DNA from: Oligoflexus sp.
GTDB taxonomy: Bacteria > Bdellovibrionota_B > Oligoflexia > Oligoflexales > Oligoflexaceae
Reading direction: 5' to 3'
DNA length: 63,969 nt
Assembly: GCA_014378195.1 (NCBI GenBank)
Contig: JACMOC010000053.1
Coordinates: forward strand, 1-63,969
The stretch's first letter is position 1, and each line of letters begins with the position of its first letter. A program made the position numbers and the translations under genes. Below, in pieces: positions 1 through 7,660 of the stretch. The notes below the pieces were generated by a model, which saw only the letters and a program-made list of their open reading frames with translations, ran no database searches and was not told the DNA's origin.

Positions 1-1
1 A

Positions 2-166
2 AGCGAAAAAGGAGAAGAAGGCATGACGCTCGAAGAAGAAAGGGAAGGCTTACTCCTGGAACTTGAACGCTATCAAAGGCTATGGACTGTTCTGGAGGAC
101 TTGGAGACGATACTTTGGGGGATCAAAGGCTTCAATGAGGATCTGGAAGAATCAAGCTTGGATTGA
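2..166 (+). CDS. C-terminal end of a protein, truncated by the window edge
   Basis: An open frame runs in from the left edge and stops with TGA at 164-166. There is an internal ATG at 23, which would give a 47-residue product, but the frame is open upstream of it, so this is more likely the tail of a longer protein. The visible part is strongly acidic and helical, rich in Glu and Leu with heptad-like spacing, so a coiled coil or helix bundle is plausible. A good intrinsic terminator follows at 191-219, which supports this being a real gene end. No family can be named from so short a piece. Confidence 0.5.
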   Translation, partial: SEKGEEGMTLEEEREGLLLELERYQRLWTVLEDLETILWGIKGFNEDLEESSLD

Positions 167-190
167 TTGGCCGACATCTCGGCGAGACGA

Positions 191-219
191 GGGGATTGCA
201 TTCGCAGTCTCCTTTTTTT
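191..219 (+). terminator. Intrinsic terminator of the left-edge gene
   Basis: A nine-pair stem (ggggattgc at 191-199, gcagtctcc at 204-212, with two G-T pairs) closes a four-base loop and is followed by seven T residues (213-219). It lies 25 bp after the stop of the left-edge gene. It separates that gene from the convergent PYP operon, whose last stop codon is at 408. Confidence 0.75.
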
Positions 220-407
220 GAGCTGTGCTCCGGCCAATTATGCCGACATCGTCGGTTGCCGTTATCTCGTGGCCGTTAACAGCAGTATTTCGAAAGACTC
301 ACATCGATCGCCATGCGGTTTCTGAAAATGTGTCAGCAATCTACCCTCTGGCATTCGTTGTGTGCAATTCAGAACCTTCACTGACGCTGACGCTTACTGA
401 CACCAAG

Positions 408-1682
408 CTATTGTAGGAGGTCTTTGCCATCTTTTTCGAGCTTAACCCTCAAGGCGGGATAAACGACCTTTCCTAGCGCATTCTGAGGAATCGTCTCGAG
501 ATGAAGAAAACGCGAAGGACGATAGAAAGCTGGCAAATCTCTCGAAATATTTTTTATTAATTTCGGATCAATAGGGGCTCCGCCACTCGTTATGAGTCCG
601 ATGCCTTCACCTTGTGCTTGGTTAATGGTAGAGTACGCTAGACAAAAGACTTCATGTCCTTCCGGAAGGCGATCGGAGTAATAGGACTCTAAGACAGCCG
701 GAAATATGGTTTCTCCATTCTTCTTAATTATGTTTTTCATTCTTCCCGTAAAGTGGTAGGAGTCACCTTTCAAGGCCAGGCTATCCCCAGTCAGCACAAG
801 ATTATTGCGCAAAAATTCAATCTTGGAAGTTTCGGTGTTATAAGAAAAAAGACCAGCATGCGGAGATTGAAAAGCGATGCCATCGGGCTGGTCCGTCAGC
901 CTAATACCCGGCAGAGGTGATCCTACCATCCCCTCCTCCAACTTCTGGCCTAATCGGGTATGACAGAGAGCCGGCCCTGCCTCAGTCAGCCCGTAACCAA
1001 TCGTGTGCTTTAGGTTAGGAAATAGCTTTTGAAGGTGAACGATGTCTATCTTCATCAAGCGGTCCCCTCCTGTTACCGTCATACCTTTGCCAAGAAACAA
1101 TGGTTCATTTATGGGTAGGGCACCGAGCATGCGCAATTGAGAAGGAACAAACGGCAAAAATATTGGCTCGTCCCGCTGATAATTACTTAGAAAATCTTGT
1201 AAATCCTTAGCAGAAAATTTCTCAAAGACGACGAGTCGATGACCATTCAGCAAGGCTTGTAAGGCAGTTAGGACCAAGCCGAAAGCATGAAATAAGGGAA
1301 CGTGTAGCACGACTGTGTGACGAGCATCCCGAAGCCCTAGGTGGTCAGAAAATATTTTAACGTTCCCTTGGACTGACGATCGATCCAAAGCGACAATTTT
1401 TGGATATCCACTCGTTGCTGACGTTGCCAATAAAACAGCGAACCCGTTCAGGTGGATTGCCAATTGATCTAAGAACGTTTTATCTAAAAATGGTTGGAAC
1501 GAATTGAGCTGGAAGAGTGCTGGATTCACGACGAACAAACTGTGATTATGATGCCAGGCATTGATAATTTCCGATAGTAAGGCCCGCGTGTTCCAACTAC
1601 TTCGGACTGCAATTCCATGGCTTTCAATGGATGTTCCAGACGATATGAGCGCCCCCAGATCCTCCACTTCAAAGCAATTCAT
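408..1682 (-). CDS. Short 4-coumarate:CoA ligase-like adenylate-forming enzyme (PYP chromophore activation)
   Basis: A 424-residue ANL-superfamily ligase. Visible motifs are the phosphate-binding loop (about residues 86-96, TSATSGYPK), the adenine/acid-binding motif YGLTEAG (230-236), TGD (298-300), the hinge region GRMKNIIKKNG (313-323) and the C-terminal catalytic lysine in NALGK (Lys405). In PYP-containing bacteria a p-coumaroyl-CoA ligase activates p-coumarate so that it can be attached to PYP. The position here, last in an operon with PYP and an ammonia-lyase, supports that role. It is about 80-100 residues shorter than usual 4CL proteins, the deficit being ahead of the P-loop. Its ATG overlaps the lyase stop as ATGA. 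Substrate is inferred from context. Confidence 0.85.
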   Translation of the reverse strand: MNCFEVEDLGALISSGTSIESHGIAVRSSWNTRALLSEIINAWHHNHSLFVVNPALFQLNSFQPFLDKTFLDQLAIHLNGFAVLLATSATSGYPKIVALDRSSVQGNVKIFSDHLGLRDARHTVVLHVPLFHAFGLVLTALQALLNGHRLVVFEKFSAKDLQDFLSNYQRDEPIFLPFVPSQLRMLGALPINEPLFLGKGMTVTGGDRLMKIDIVHLQKLFPNLKHTIGYGLTEAGPALCHTRLGQKLEEGMVGSPLPGIRLTDQPDGIAFQSPHAGLFSYNTETSKIEFLRNNLVLTGDSLALKGDSYHFTGRMKNIIKKNGETIFPAVLESYYSDRLPEGHEVFCLAYSTINQAQGEGIGLITSGGAPIDPKLIKNISRDLPAFYRPSRFLHLETIPQNALGKVVYPALRVKLEKDGKDLLQ

Positions 1683-3763
1683 ATCTTTAAGACCTCTTTG
1701 GCAAATCGTTCCAGAGGTTCCCTAAGACTCCTATCTTCATCCACGAAGGGAATAAATCTCCGAATGCTTGAATACCATGAGGACAACTCCTCCCCTTCAA
1801 GTATCAGCTCGGACAGTTCACTGGCTTGTGCAGCCATAGCAGCGTGAACTACCACAATCGAGGCTAAAAGTTGAGTTTGCTCGGTACAAACCAGCGCTGC
1901 GTTCATAGCATTGCTTACAACGTCCTGATTGTGTATTTCTGAAGACCTACTGAAGAGACTTGCAGGTATCGCATGATGCTGCATGCGCATCGTTAGAGAG
2001 GAACTCAGTTGGTGGAGCCCCTTGAGTCCGTGCTGGTAAGGAAGACGGCCTTCTGGATCGTTGTAGATAAGGTTTGTTGGAAGATCATGTTTTCCATCGA
2101 CGAGCAAAAACGTCTGACGCTCTAGGCAATCTGCTAGCTTTGCACTGATCCAGCTTAAGTTTTCAACAGCTCGGCATATGTATCCACCATAAAAATTGCC
2201 ACCAGACAAAGGGCCATTGATTGGGCTTACAATCGGGTTGTCGCTGATACTGTTTATCTCATTGGCGATCCATTGCCCGCTCTGAATGAGTGTCTCATAG
2301 AGAGGCCCTAAGACTTGGGGCAGGCAGCGAATCGAATATTCATCTTGAAGTAAGCGTGCGGATGAGCGATGGATTGTCGCTTCATGCATAACAAGTTGAG
2401 ACAAAGATTCAGCGATAAATTTTTGACCACTGAAACAACGCACTTTTTCGCTATTAACTTCGGCACTCAGGCAGTCACGGTTTCCTCCTAACGCGCAAAA
2501 TATAATAGCGGTGCTGTGCAGAGATTTATCCCAAATAAATTGAAGTCGGAGAAAAGCGAGAGCTCCCAACGCAGTGGCTACACTTAACCCATTCATAATT
2601 GCCAAAGCATCCTTGCCACCTAAGGTGACTGGCTTTATGCCAAAATCCTCGATACAAAGATCTTTTTTGAATTCTCCCAAGACATAGCCTGGAACGGATT
2701 GACCTGATATTAAAAGTGCCATTGGAGCCATGGTAATCAAATCGCCAGAGGCGCCCAAAGCGCCCATTTTAGGCAGCGCTGGACATATCCCGAGGTTATA
2801 CACCGCGACTAAGGCTTCAAGACAGGAAAGGGATATTCCCGAGTAGCCCTTAGCTAGGACATGAATCCTTAGAGCCATGGCCATGCGGGATGCCTCGTGG
2901 TCTATGTACCCGCCCATTCCACAATCGAGATATCGGCAGAGCCGATTTTGAAGCCCTTCTCTCGCAGTAGCACTCATCTCCTGTCCTGCATTTCCACCAA
3001 ATCCAGTTGAGGCACCGTAGACAGTAGTCTTTGCTACTGAGTCGAGGTAGGTCGTGTGACTTTTTGCGCAGGCTTTTTTCGTTTCTTCAGTTAGAAATAT
3101 TCTGGATTCAAGGCGAGGGAGGCGTTGAATATGCCGCCACTCCATTTGATCTTCTCCACCAGCAAACTTGAGGAATGAATTGGATTGTGGACTAAGTGCT
3201 TCGTCCAAAAAACTCTGTGAGTCAAAAACTTGAATCTTAGAATTTTGAAAGAAAGTGCTTAATTCCTGTATGGGCAAAGCTTGCAGGGCGGTTGGGACTG
3301 GTGCTATGTGAATATCAGCGCTCAGCTTTGTGTTGATGTAAAGCAAGGTTGCGAGTTCGGCAACCGCAAACGTGCCTAAGTCTGGAATGACGAAACAGAT
3401 TGAGCTCGTTTTTCTCTCATCACCCAAAAATGGTTTGAATTGCTTAAGGAGGGCCTTGGCCTCTTTTAGCCACGAAGGGTCTTCGTCATACTGAACGAAA
3501 CCCTCAGCAATGACAGAGCTGAGCCAAGACGCTTCATCGAATTCTGCCGTTTGAAGACAAACGGAGCGTGCAGTTTTACTGCCCGATCGAACATGGTTTG
3601 AGACGGCTATGGTTATCGACTTAGCCGTCCAAACCCTGTGATCGTCTCCGCCCAATTTATAGGTAACGATAAAATCAGGACTTTGTACCAACATCTGTTG
3701 CAGCCATTTCTTGACTGTCGCAGTTCCTAGAAGTGGCTGTTCATCTTTGATTGCAAAGCCCAT
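1679..3763 (-). CDS. MIO-dependent aromatic amino acid ammonia-lyase, probably tyrosine ammonia-lyase, with a long N-terminal extension
   Basis: A 694-residue member of the HAL/PAL/TAL family. The lyase core starts near residue 220. The catalytic Tyr is in YGASTGFG (Tyr249), the Ala-Ser-Gly triad that forms the MIO cofactor is 338-340, and QDEYSIRC (473-480), NEINSISDNP (501-510) and SGGNFYG (520-526) are all present. TAL makes p-coumarate from tyrosine, the precursor of the PYP chromophore. The two residues that usually set substrate choice read Tyr278-Leu279, unlike His-Leu of Rhodobacter TAL, Phe-Leu of plant PAL or Ser-His of HAL, so tyrosine as substrate rests on operon context. About 215 residues precede the core and match no family I recognise. 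It starts 10 bp after the PYP stop. Confidence 0.85.
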   Translation of the reverse strand: MGFAIKDEQPLLGTATVKKWLQQMLVQSPDFIVTYKLGGDDHRVWTAKSITIAVSNHVRSGSKTARSVCLQTAEFDEASWLSSVIAEGFVQYDEDPSWLKEAKALLKQFKPFLGDERKTSSICFVIPDLGTFAVAELATLLYINTKLSADIHIAPVPTALQALPIQELSTFFQNSKIQVFDSQSFLDEALSPQSNSFLKFAGGEDQMEWRHIQRLPRLESRIFLTEETKKACAKSHTTYLDSVAKTTVYGASTGFGGNAGQEMSATAREGLQNRLCRYLDCGMGGYIDHEASRMAMALRIHVLAKGYSGISLSCLEALVAVYNLGICPALPKMGALGASGDLITMAPMALLISGQSVPGYVLGEFKKDLCIEDFGIKPVTLGGKDALAIMNGLSVATALGALAFLRLQFIWDKSLHSTAIIFCALGGNRDCLSAEVNSEKVRCFSGQKFIAESLSQLVMHEATIHRSSARLLQDEYSIRCLPQVLGPLYETLIQSGQWIANEINSISDNPIVSPINGPLSGGNFYGGYICRAVENLSWISAKLADCLERQTFLLVDGKHDLPTNLIYNDPEGRLPYQHGLKGLHQLSSSLTMRMQHHAIPASLFSRSSEIHNQDVVSNAMNAALVCTEQTQLLASIVVVHAAMAAQASELSELILEGEELSSWYSSIRRFIPFVDEDRSLREPLERFAKEVLKI

Positions 3764-3773
3764 TGCTATCTTC

Positions 3774-4391
3774 CTATCTTTTTCTAACGAAAATGAAATT
3801 GCGGCCGCTGGCCATATCCTTGAAGAGATGAATCTGAACCTGTGTTGGCTTCATCTTATAAGTAAAGGTATAGTTGAAGCCAAAGTCCATAGCTCCCGAT
3901 TCGAGTCCTTGCTTGAATCGGCCAAGAAAAAGGCGGTTATTGGTGCAAGGTGCCACTTCTGTGAAAAAGTTTTTGCCGAGAACGGCTTTTTGGTCCACCC
4001 CTGCTAATTCTGCTTCATAGCGATTATAGAGCTTTATCATGCCGCTCTGGTCAACTTCAACGATACCCAAATCAACTTGATCCGATTGGGCTTGAGTCAG
4101 CGAGGATAACATTCCCATCAGTTCGCCTGGGATAATACCGTTTGCCTGTGGGACACCGCCAGCAGCTGAGGTACTTGCTAATCTTGTTTCTAAAGATTTG
4201 CAGTAATCAACTAAACTTCGAACTGAGTGGCTAGGAAAATGACTGGTAACGTACTCAACGTCTTTATACAAATCATCCAATTGGTTTCCTAAGCTCTCAA
4301 CCTCCGCGTTGCCGGAATCTGAACTTGGCGTGCCGATTTGAGCGTCTGGAACGCCTACTACAGGTTGCAATTTCTGTGCGAAAAGACTCAT
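3774..4391 (-). CDS. pyp: Photoactive yellow protein (PYP) with an N-terminal extension
   Basis: A 205-residue protein whose last 125 residues align without gaps to Halorhodospira halophila PYP (offset 80). Cys149 in VAPCT matches the thioester-bearing Cys69, Tyr122 matches Tyr42 and Glu126 matches Glu46, the pair that hydrogen-bonds the p-coumaroyl phenolate. GKNFF (139-143) and the Phe-Thr-Tyr-Lys-Met strand are also kept. Thr50 is replaced by Ala130 and Arg52 by Val132. Residues 1-80 are an extra, partly coiled-coil segment rich in Ser and Asp, in place of the short PYP cap. PYP is a soluble PAS-type blue-light sensor with a p-coumarate chromophore. Start has GGAG seven bases upstream. It follows the CheA gene by 32 bp. 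Confidence 0.95.
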   Translation of the reverse strand: MSLFAQKLQPVVGVPDAQIGTPSSDSGNAEVESLGNQLDDLYKDVEYVTSHFPSHSVRSLVDYCKSLETRLASTSAAGGVPQANGIIPGELMGMLSSLTQAQSDQVDLGIVEVDQSGMIKLYNRYEAELAGVDQKAVLGKNFFTEVAPCTNNRLFLGRFKQGLESGAMDFGFNYTFTYKMKPTQVQIHLFKDMASGRNFIFVRKR

Positions 4392-4423
4392 GATTCAACT
4401 CCGTTAAAATTGTCAAAGTTTCT

Positions 4424-6538
4424 TTATTTAATGACTGGCTCTGAAAGCACCTGTGTAATGCTTTTTACAGCGTCAGTCAAAATCAAGCTTTCTAATACCC
4501 CTAAAATGCCTGCACTGAGGGCAGCCTTATAGGGAAGAATAGGTTCCGATTCTTTGCCAGCTGCTAACTCATAATTGACTCTCAAGTTAAGTAAGATCCA
4601 ATTTGATTTCAGTGCTGCGTATCGGATGGCAAGGACGTATTGAAGTTCCTCTTCGTCTTCAATCGAATTGATGGTATCGGTTAGAAGGCTGATCTCAGAT
4701 TCTGCAAATGCGATCAGGTGCTCGACGAGTGTGGGAATCTCCTGAGAGGCCAGCAAAATAATCTCTCGAAGCGTTTTCGTCATCTCATCGCCTTCAATGA
4801 AGGCAAGAATTTTTTCCTTCGAAACTAACTTATTTCGGGGTATAGGTGGCAGATTCATGGCGATGGATCCTCCGGATTGATGATGGGCGTTAGTAACGTC
4901 TTTGGGTTTAATTGGATCAGGTAAGGTCATGATGGAGTCCTCTTGATCATTCAAATAAAGGTTGAAATTTCTTTCGAGTTCTGTGATGTCGATGCCAAAC
5001 GAAAATCCGAGTGTAGGTGAATCAATTATGCCGCTGATGAACGCAGGGAGCTTATCGGTCTTTGTCGTACTGAGGATGAGTACTTTTTCAATGGCTAGAA
5101 CAGCATCGACGTTCAACGCGATCTTAACTCCGGTCAGCTCGAGCAGCATATAGCTATCGGAACCAGCTATTGGCAAAGGCAAGTGGGGAAGACTCAGTAA
5201 AAGATAGGGCTCATCTTCGAGAGATAATGCTCCCATTTCCACCTTCAATCCAGAACCAGAGGGCAAAAATCCGAGAGTATTTTGAGAGGAAACAAAGAAG
5301 TTTTGACCCCCGAGCGTAAAGATCACGACCTGATCGAAGCGATAGTCACTCGGAAAATCGATGACAAAGGTAGAGCCCTCACCTGGTTCGGATTGAAAGA
5401 TTAAGTTACCACGGTTGTTCTCGATAACAGCCATGACTGCATCCATGCCTACGCCACGCCCCGAGACTTCGGTCGCTTCACTTTTTGTGCTGAAGCCATG
5501 TTTAAAGATCAGACTTTGCTTTTCATAGCGGGTAAATTTTTGAATCTCTTCGCTACTAATAAGGCCATTCTCCAACGCCTTCCTAGCAACTCGATCAGGG
5601 TCAATTCCCGCGCCATCATCTTTGATAATGATGGACGTTTTATCCGTTTTGGATACAATCTCTACCGATACCGACGCTAATGCTGGCTTGCCTCTGGCTT
5701 GTCTTACCGAAGGTTCTTCAATACCGTGATCTAATGAATTTCGAAGCATATGCGTTAATATTTCATTAAAGCAGCCCAAAAGTTTTCTATCGACCAGCTG
5801 TTCAAAACCTTTGGTTTCGAACTGAACTTCTTTTGAAAGATCGTCAGCCAAAGAGCGGACCATTCTCTTCAGTCGGCTGCCTAAAGCAGTCGGAGATGGT
5901 AGGCGGGCCTCAAGCAAGGAAGACAATGCCTTCTCATTGCGAGACATGACGTCGCTATCCGGGATGTCCTTCATTTTTGCGAGCACTGACAGGGTTTTAG
6001 AGACGGCCTGGAATATGGCATCGAATTGGCTATCGTCGATGGCCATCGGAGAAACCTTAGGGCGTGCTACCGCTGGTTCGGGAACTGCTGATGTCTCCGA
6101 AGATTTGCCTTCGCTGGAAAGAATCTGAGCAGCTAATTCAGATATCCTAAGTAATAGCGTGCTCGCGCCCTTAATATCGCCCTTCGAGGGAATCAACTCA
6201 TCCGTGAGTTGAATCATAAGCTCAGCCATATCTGCGAGTTGATAGAGAGCTCGGACATCAACTTGTTGGTTTAATTTCTTCAACCCGATGAAATGATCCT
6301 CAATACTGTGGACTATTTTCGCTAGGGAATTGAAACCAGTCTGTGCGGAAGTACCCTTTGCGGTATGCAGCTTACGATATATTTCCTCCATGAGCTCTGG
6401 CGTCGCTTCGTTGACGCCGTTACATAGCCCATTCAAAGCATTCCAAATTTCTCGAAACTCTTCGCAAAACGTTTGGATAGCAGTCGGAAAAAAGTCTTCG
6501 AACTGTCTTTTAATATTATCCCATTCATCTTGAATCAT
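4424..6538 (-). CDS. CheA-type histidine kinase of the PYP operon
   Basis: A 704-residue kinase. An N-terminal Hpt domain carries the phospho-acceptor His58 (KLHTAKGTS). A helical linker/dimerisation part leads to a CheA-type ATPase with the N box RNSLDHG (about 267-273), G1 DDGAGID (307-313), the FKHGFSTK lid (346-353) and G2 GRGVGMD (360-366). A weak CheW-like region follows (about 400-525), then a 130-residue helical tail of unknown kind. There is no receiver domain. The ORF can be opened to 6589, but ATG at 6538 overlaps the upstream stop as ATGA and has GGGA correctly spaced, so I use it. The gene directly precedes pyp, and no methyl-accepting protein, CheW or CheY gene is in the operon, so PYP is the obvious candidate input. 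Confidence 0.9.
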   Translation of the reverse strand: MIQDEWDNIKRQFEDFFPTAIQTFCEEFREIWNALNGLCNGVNEATPELMEEIYRKLHTAKGTSAQTGFNSLAKIVHSIEDHFIGLKKLNQQVDVRALYQLADMAELMIQLTDELIPSKGDIKGASTLLLRISELAAQILSSEGKSSETSAVPEPAVARPKVSPMAIDDSQFDAIFQAVSKTLSVLAKMKDIPDSDVMSRNEKALSSLLEARLPSPTALGSRLKRMVRSLADDLSKEVQFETKGFEQLVDRKLLGCFNEILTHMLRNSLDHGIEEPSVRQARGKPALASVSVEIVSKTDKTSIIIKDDGAGIDPDRVARKALENGLISSEEIQKFTRYEKQSLIFKHGFSTKSEATEVSGRGVGMDAVMAVIENNRGNLIFQSEPGEGSTFVIDFPSDYRFDQVVIFTLGGQNFFVSSQNTLGFLPSGSGLKVEMGALSLEDEPYLLLSLPHLPLPIAGSDSYMLLELTGVKIALNVDAVLAIEKVLILSTTKTDKLPAFISGIIDSPTLGFSFGIDITELERNFNLYLNDQEDSIMTLPDPIKPKDVTNAHHQSGGSIAMNLPPIPRNKLVSKEKILAFIEGDEMTKTLREIILLASQEIPTLVEHLIAFAESEISLLTDTINSIEDEEELQYVLAIRYAALKSNWILLNLRVNYELAAGKESEPILPYKAALSAGILGVLESLILTDAVKSITQVLSEPVIK

Positions 6539-7029
6539 ACTGATTCCCGGCTCTGAAGCTTGCATAAAGCTGCTGAAATAGTTAGACAACGTTCAGACTT
6601 GCCGTCGGTGACGACGATAAGTAGACTCACAAGGTCTGGAGATTTCGAGGAAACCGCTTCAAATGGGACAAAACGATCGGACAAATTTGTATAGTTGAGT
6701 TTGCTTGCATTCTTCAACTGCAGTGTGGCGACCTTGCCTGAGAATGGCACGATCTCTTGAATCGAGCCGAGACTGAAGGTCTTTGAGCCACATGAAAGAT
6801 GAAGGCTACCAGACTTTAACGATTTGGATTGCCGAGAAACTTTGGCATTTTTGCTGAAAGTCAATTTCAGCGATTCGGGTACGAGTGCAAGCCATTTGCT
6901 GGGTAAAGACGGGAGCACTTCGTCCAGATGAGATATGTTTAAGTAGTGCTCAAGAATTCTGTAGCGATTATTATTGCTGGAATCTTTGGCTCGAGCCAAC
7001 GCCAAGAGCAAGTTGGAGGTGTCCATCAT
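6535..7029 (-). CDS. 164-residue protein of unknown function, PYP operon
   Basis: A soluble protein with no signal peptide or membrane segment that I do not recognise. The N-terminal third is helical, and the rest looks like beta strands with many Ser, Lys and Leu residues. The frame opens at 7059, but ATG at 7029 overlaps the stop of the upstream small gene as ATGA, and its own stop overlaps the CheA start the same way, so translation of the three looks coupled. Position between a small protein and a CheA kinase makes an adaptor or output partner possible, but nothing in the sequence proves it. Confidence 0.75.
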   Translation of the reverse strand: MMDTSNLLLALARAKDSSNNNRYRILEHYLNISHLDEVLPSLPSKWLALVPESLKLTFSKNAKVSRQSKSLKSGSLHLSCGSKTFSLGSIQEIVPFSGKVATLQLKNASKLNYTNLSDRFVPFEAVSSKSPDLVSLLIVVTDGKSERCLTISAALCKLQSRESV

Positions 7030-7187
7030 AAACTCTCCGTGTCGTGGAGTGATGAGCATATATCAAGGGTCGCTGCTATCATCCCAAGTAACTCGTCAGG
7101 CTCCAAACCTTCTTCGATACCTTTGGCAAGTTCGATGAGCTTGATTTGCGCTTCGATAACTTTTTTAGAGAGTATTTCGCGAGTCAT
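7026..7187 (-). CDS. 53-residue helical protein, first gene of the PYP operon
   Basis: A small ORF starting with ATG at 7187, preceded by TTGAGG five bases upstream, and ending in TGA that overlaps the next gene's ATG. The product starts MTREILSKKVIEAQIKLIEL, is highly charged (many Lys, Glu, Asp) and should be nearly all helical. I recognise no family. The good ribosome site, the overlap and the fact that it is the first gene behind a candidate promoter argue that it is translated. Its role is unknown; a small kinase or phosphotransfer modulator is one option. Confidence 0.65.
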   Translation of the reverse strand: MTREILSKKVIEAQIKLIELAKGIEEGLEPDELLGMIAATLDICSSLHDTESL

Positions 7188-7456
7188 AGGGACCTCAATG
7201 CAAACGATTCAATTCGGGCTCCGTTAGTAGTCGGCGCTGAGGGCGCGAAAGTTTAGGAAAACTAATTTTTTAATTTTAATCGAATTGTAAGTAGTTGGTA
7301 ACTGTTCAGGGGTATCGATAGCTTATGCCCCCTGCATCAGGATTGTCGATGCGTAATGTCGCGCTTTGCGCGAGTTAGGACCGATAGTCTGAGTGCCTTG
7401 GAGTTTATGCATGTCGTTGCTATTTTACCTCGAACCACCACTGCCACAAGCTCTCT
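7188..7456. other. Intergenic leader upstream of the PYP operon
   Basis: Apart from the candidate promoter at 7273-7301 I see no gene here on either strand. The stretch ends at the outer edge of a Tn3-family inverted repeat, so it is the DNA that lay just outside the former transposon. Confidence 0.5.
7273..7301 (-). promoter_or_regulatory. Candidate sigma-70-type promoter of the PYP operon
   Basis: On the minus strand TTACCA (7301-7296) and TAAAAT (7278-7273) are separated by 17 bases, four and five matches to the consensus boxes. Transcription would start about 80 bases ahead of the first operon ATG at 7187. The surrounding DNA is AT-rich. The call rests on sequence match only. Confidence 0.4.
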
Positions 7457-7494
7457 GGGGTCCCCTCAGAAAACGGAGATATAGCCTGCTAAGC
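7457..7494. repeat. 38-bp terminal inverted repeat of a Tn3-family (Tn21-like) transposon
   Basis: The sequence begins GGGGTCCCCTCAGAAAACGG and ends near CCTGCTAAG, matching the Tn21/Tn501-type 38-bp inverted repeat as I know it. Its outer GGGG end faces the PYP operon, and the transposase fragment reads towards it and ends inside it (stop at 7489-7491), exactly as in intact elements of this family. No second repeat was found to the right, so the element is truncated. Confidence 0.85.
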
Positions 7495-7660
7495 TGGTTG
7501 GATGCGCCGCAGAGGCCTGAACTTACCCATTCCGACCTTATCCCTGCTACGCCAGAGGTAATCGCCAGTCAGGTTAATATGCTCCCAGCCCAGCGGTGAG
7601 AGATATTTCATCAACGAGAGGTCGTTGGACTTGTCACTTCCTCCTAGTGCCTCGGCAAAT
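7489..7660 (-). pseudogene. C-terminal remnant of a Tn3-family transposase (TnpA)
   Basis: Reading on the minus strand, the last codons give YLSPLGWEHINLTGDYLWR, then GKFRPLRRIQPA and a stop at 7489-7491. This is the conserved C-terminus of Tn21-type TnpA. The matching frame is recognisable for about 45 codons. Upstream of about 7630 the frame is broken: a short NIYLPRH-like piece in another frame (around 7640-7660) may be the preceding segment after a frameshift. There is no start, no catalytic core and no resolvase, so this is a dead fragment. Confidence 0.85.

Noticed and set aside
7393..7599. A 68-codon plus-strand frame across the transposon end.
   Set aside because: It crosses the terminal inverted repeat and the reverse of the transposase remnant, so it is not a gene.
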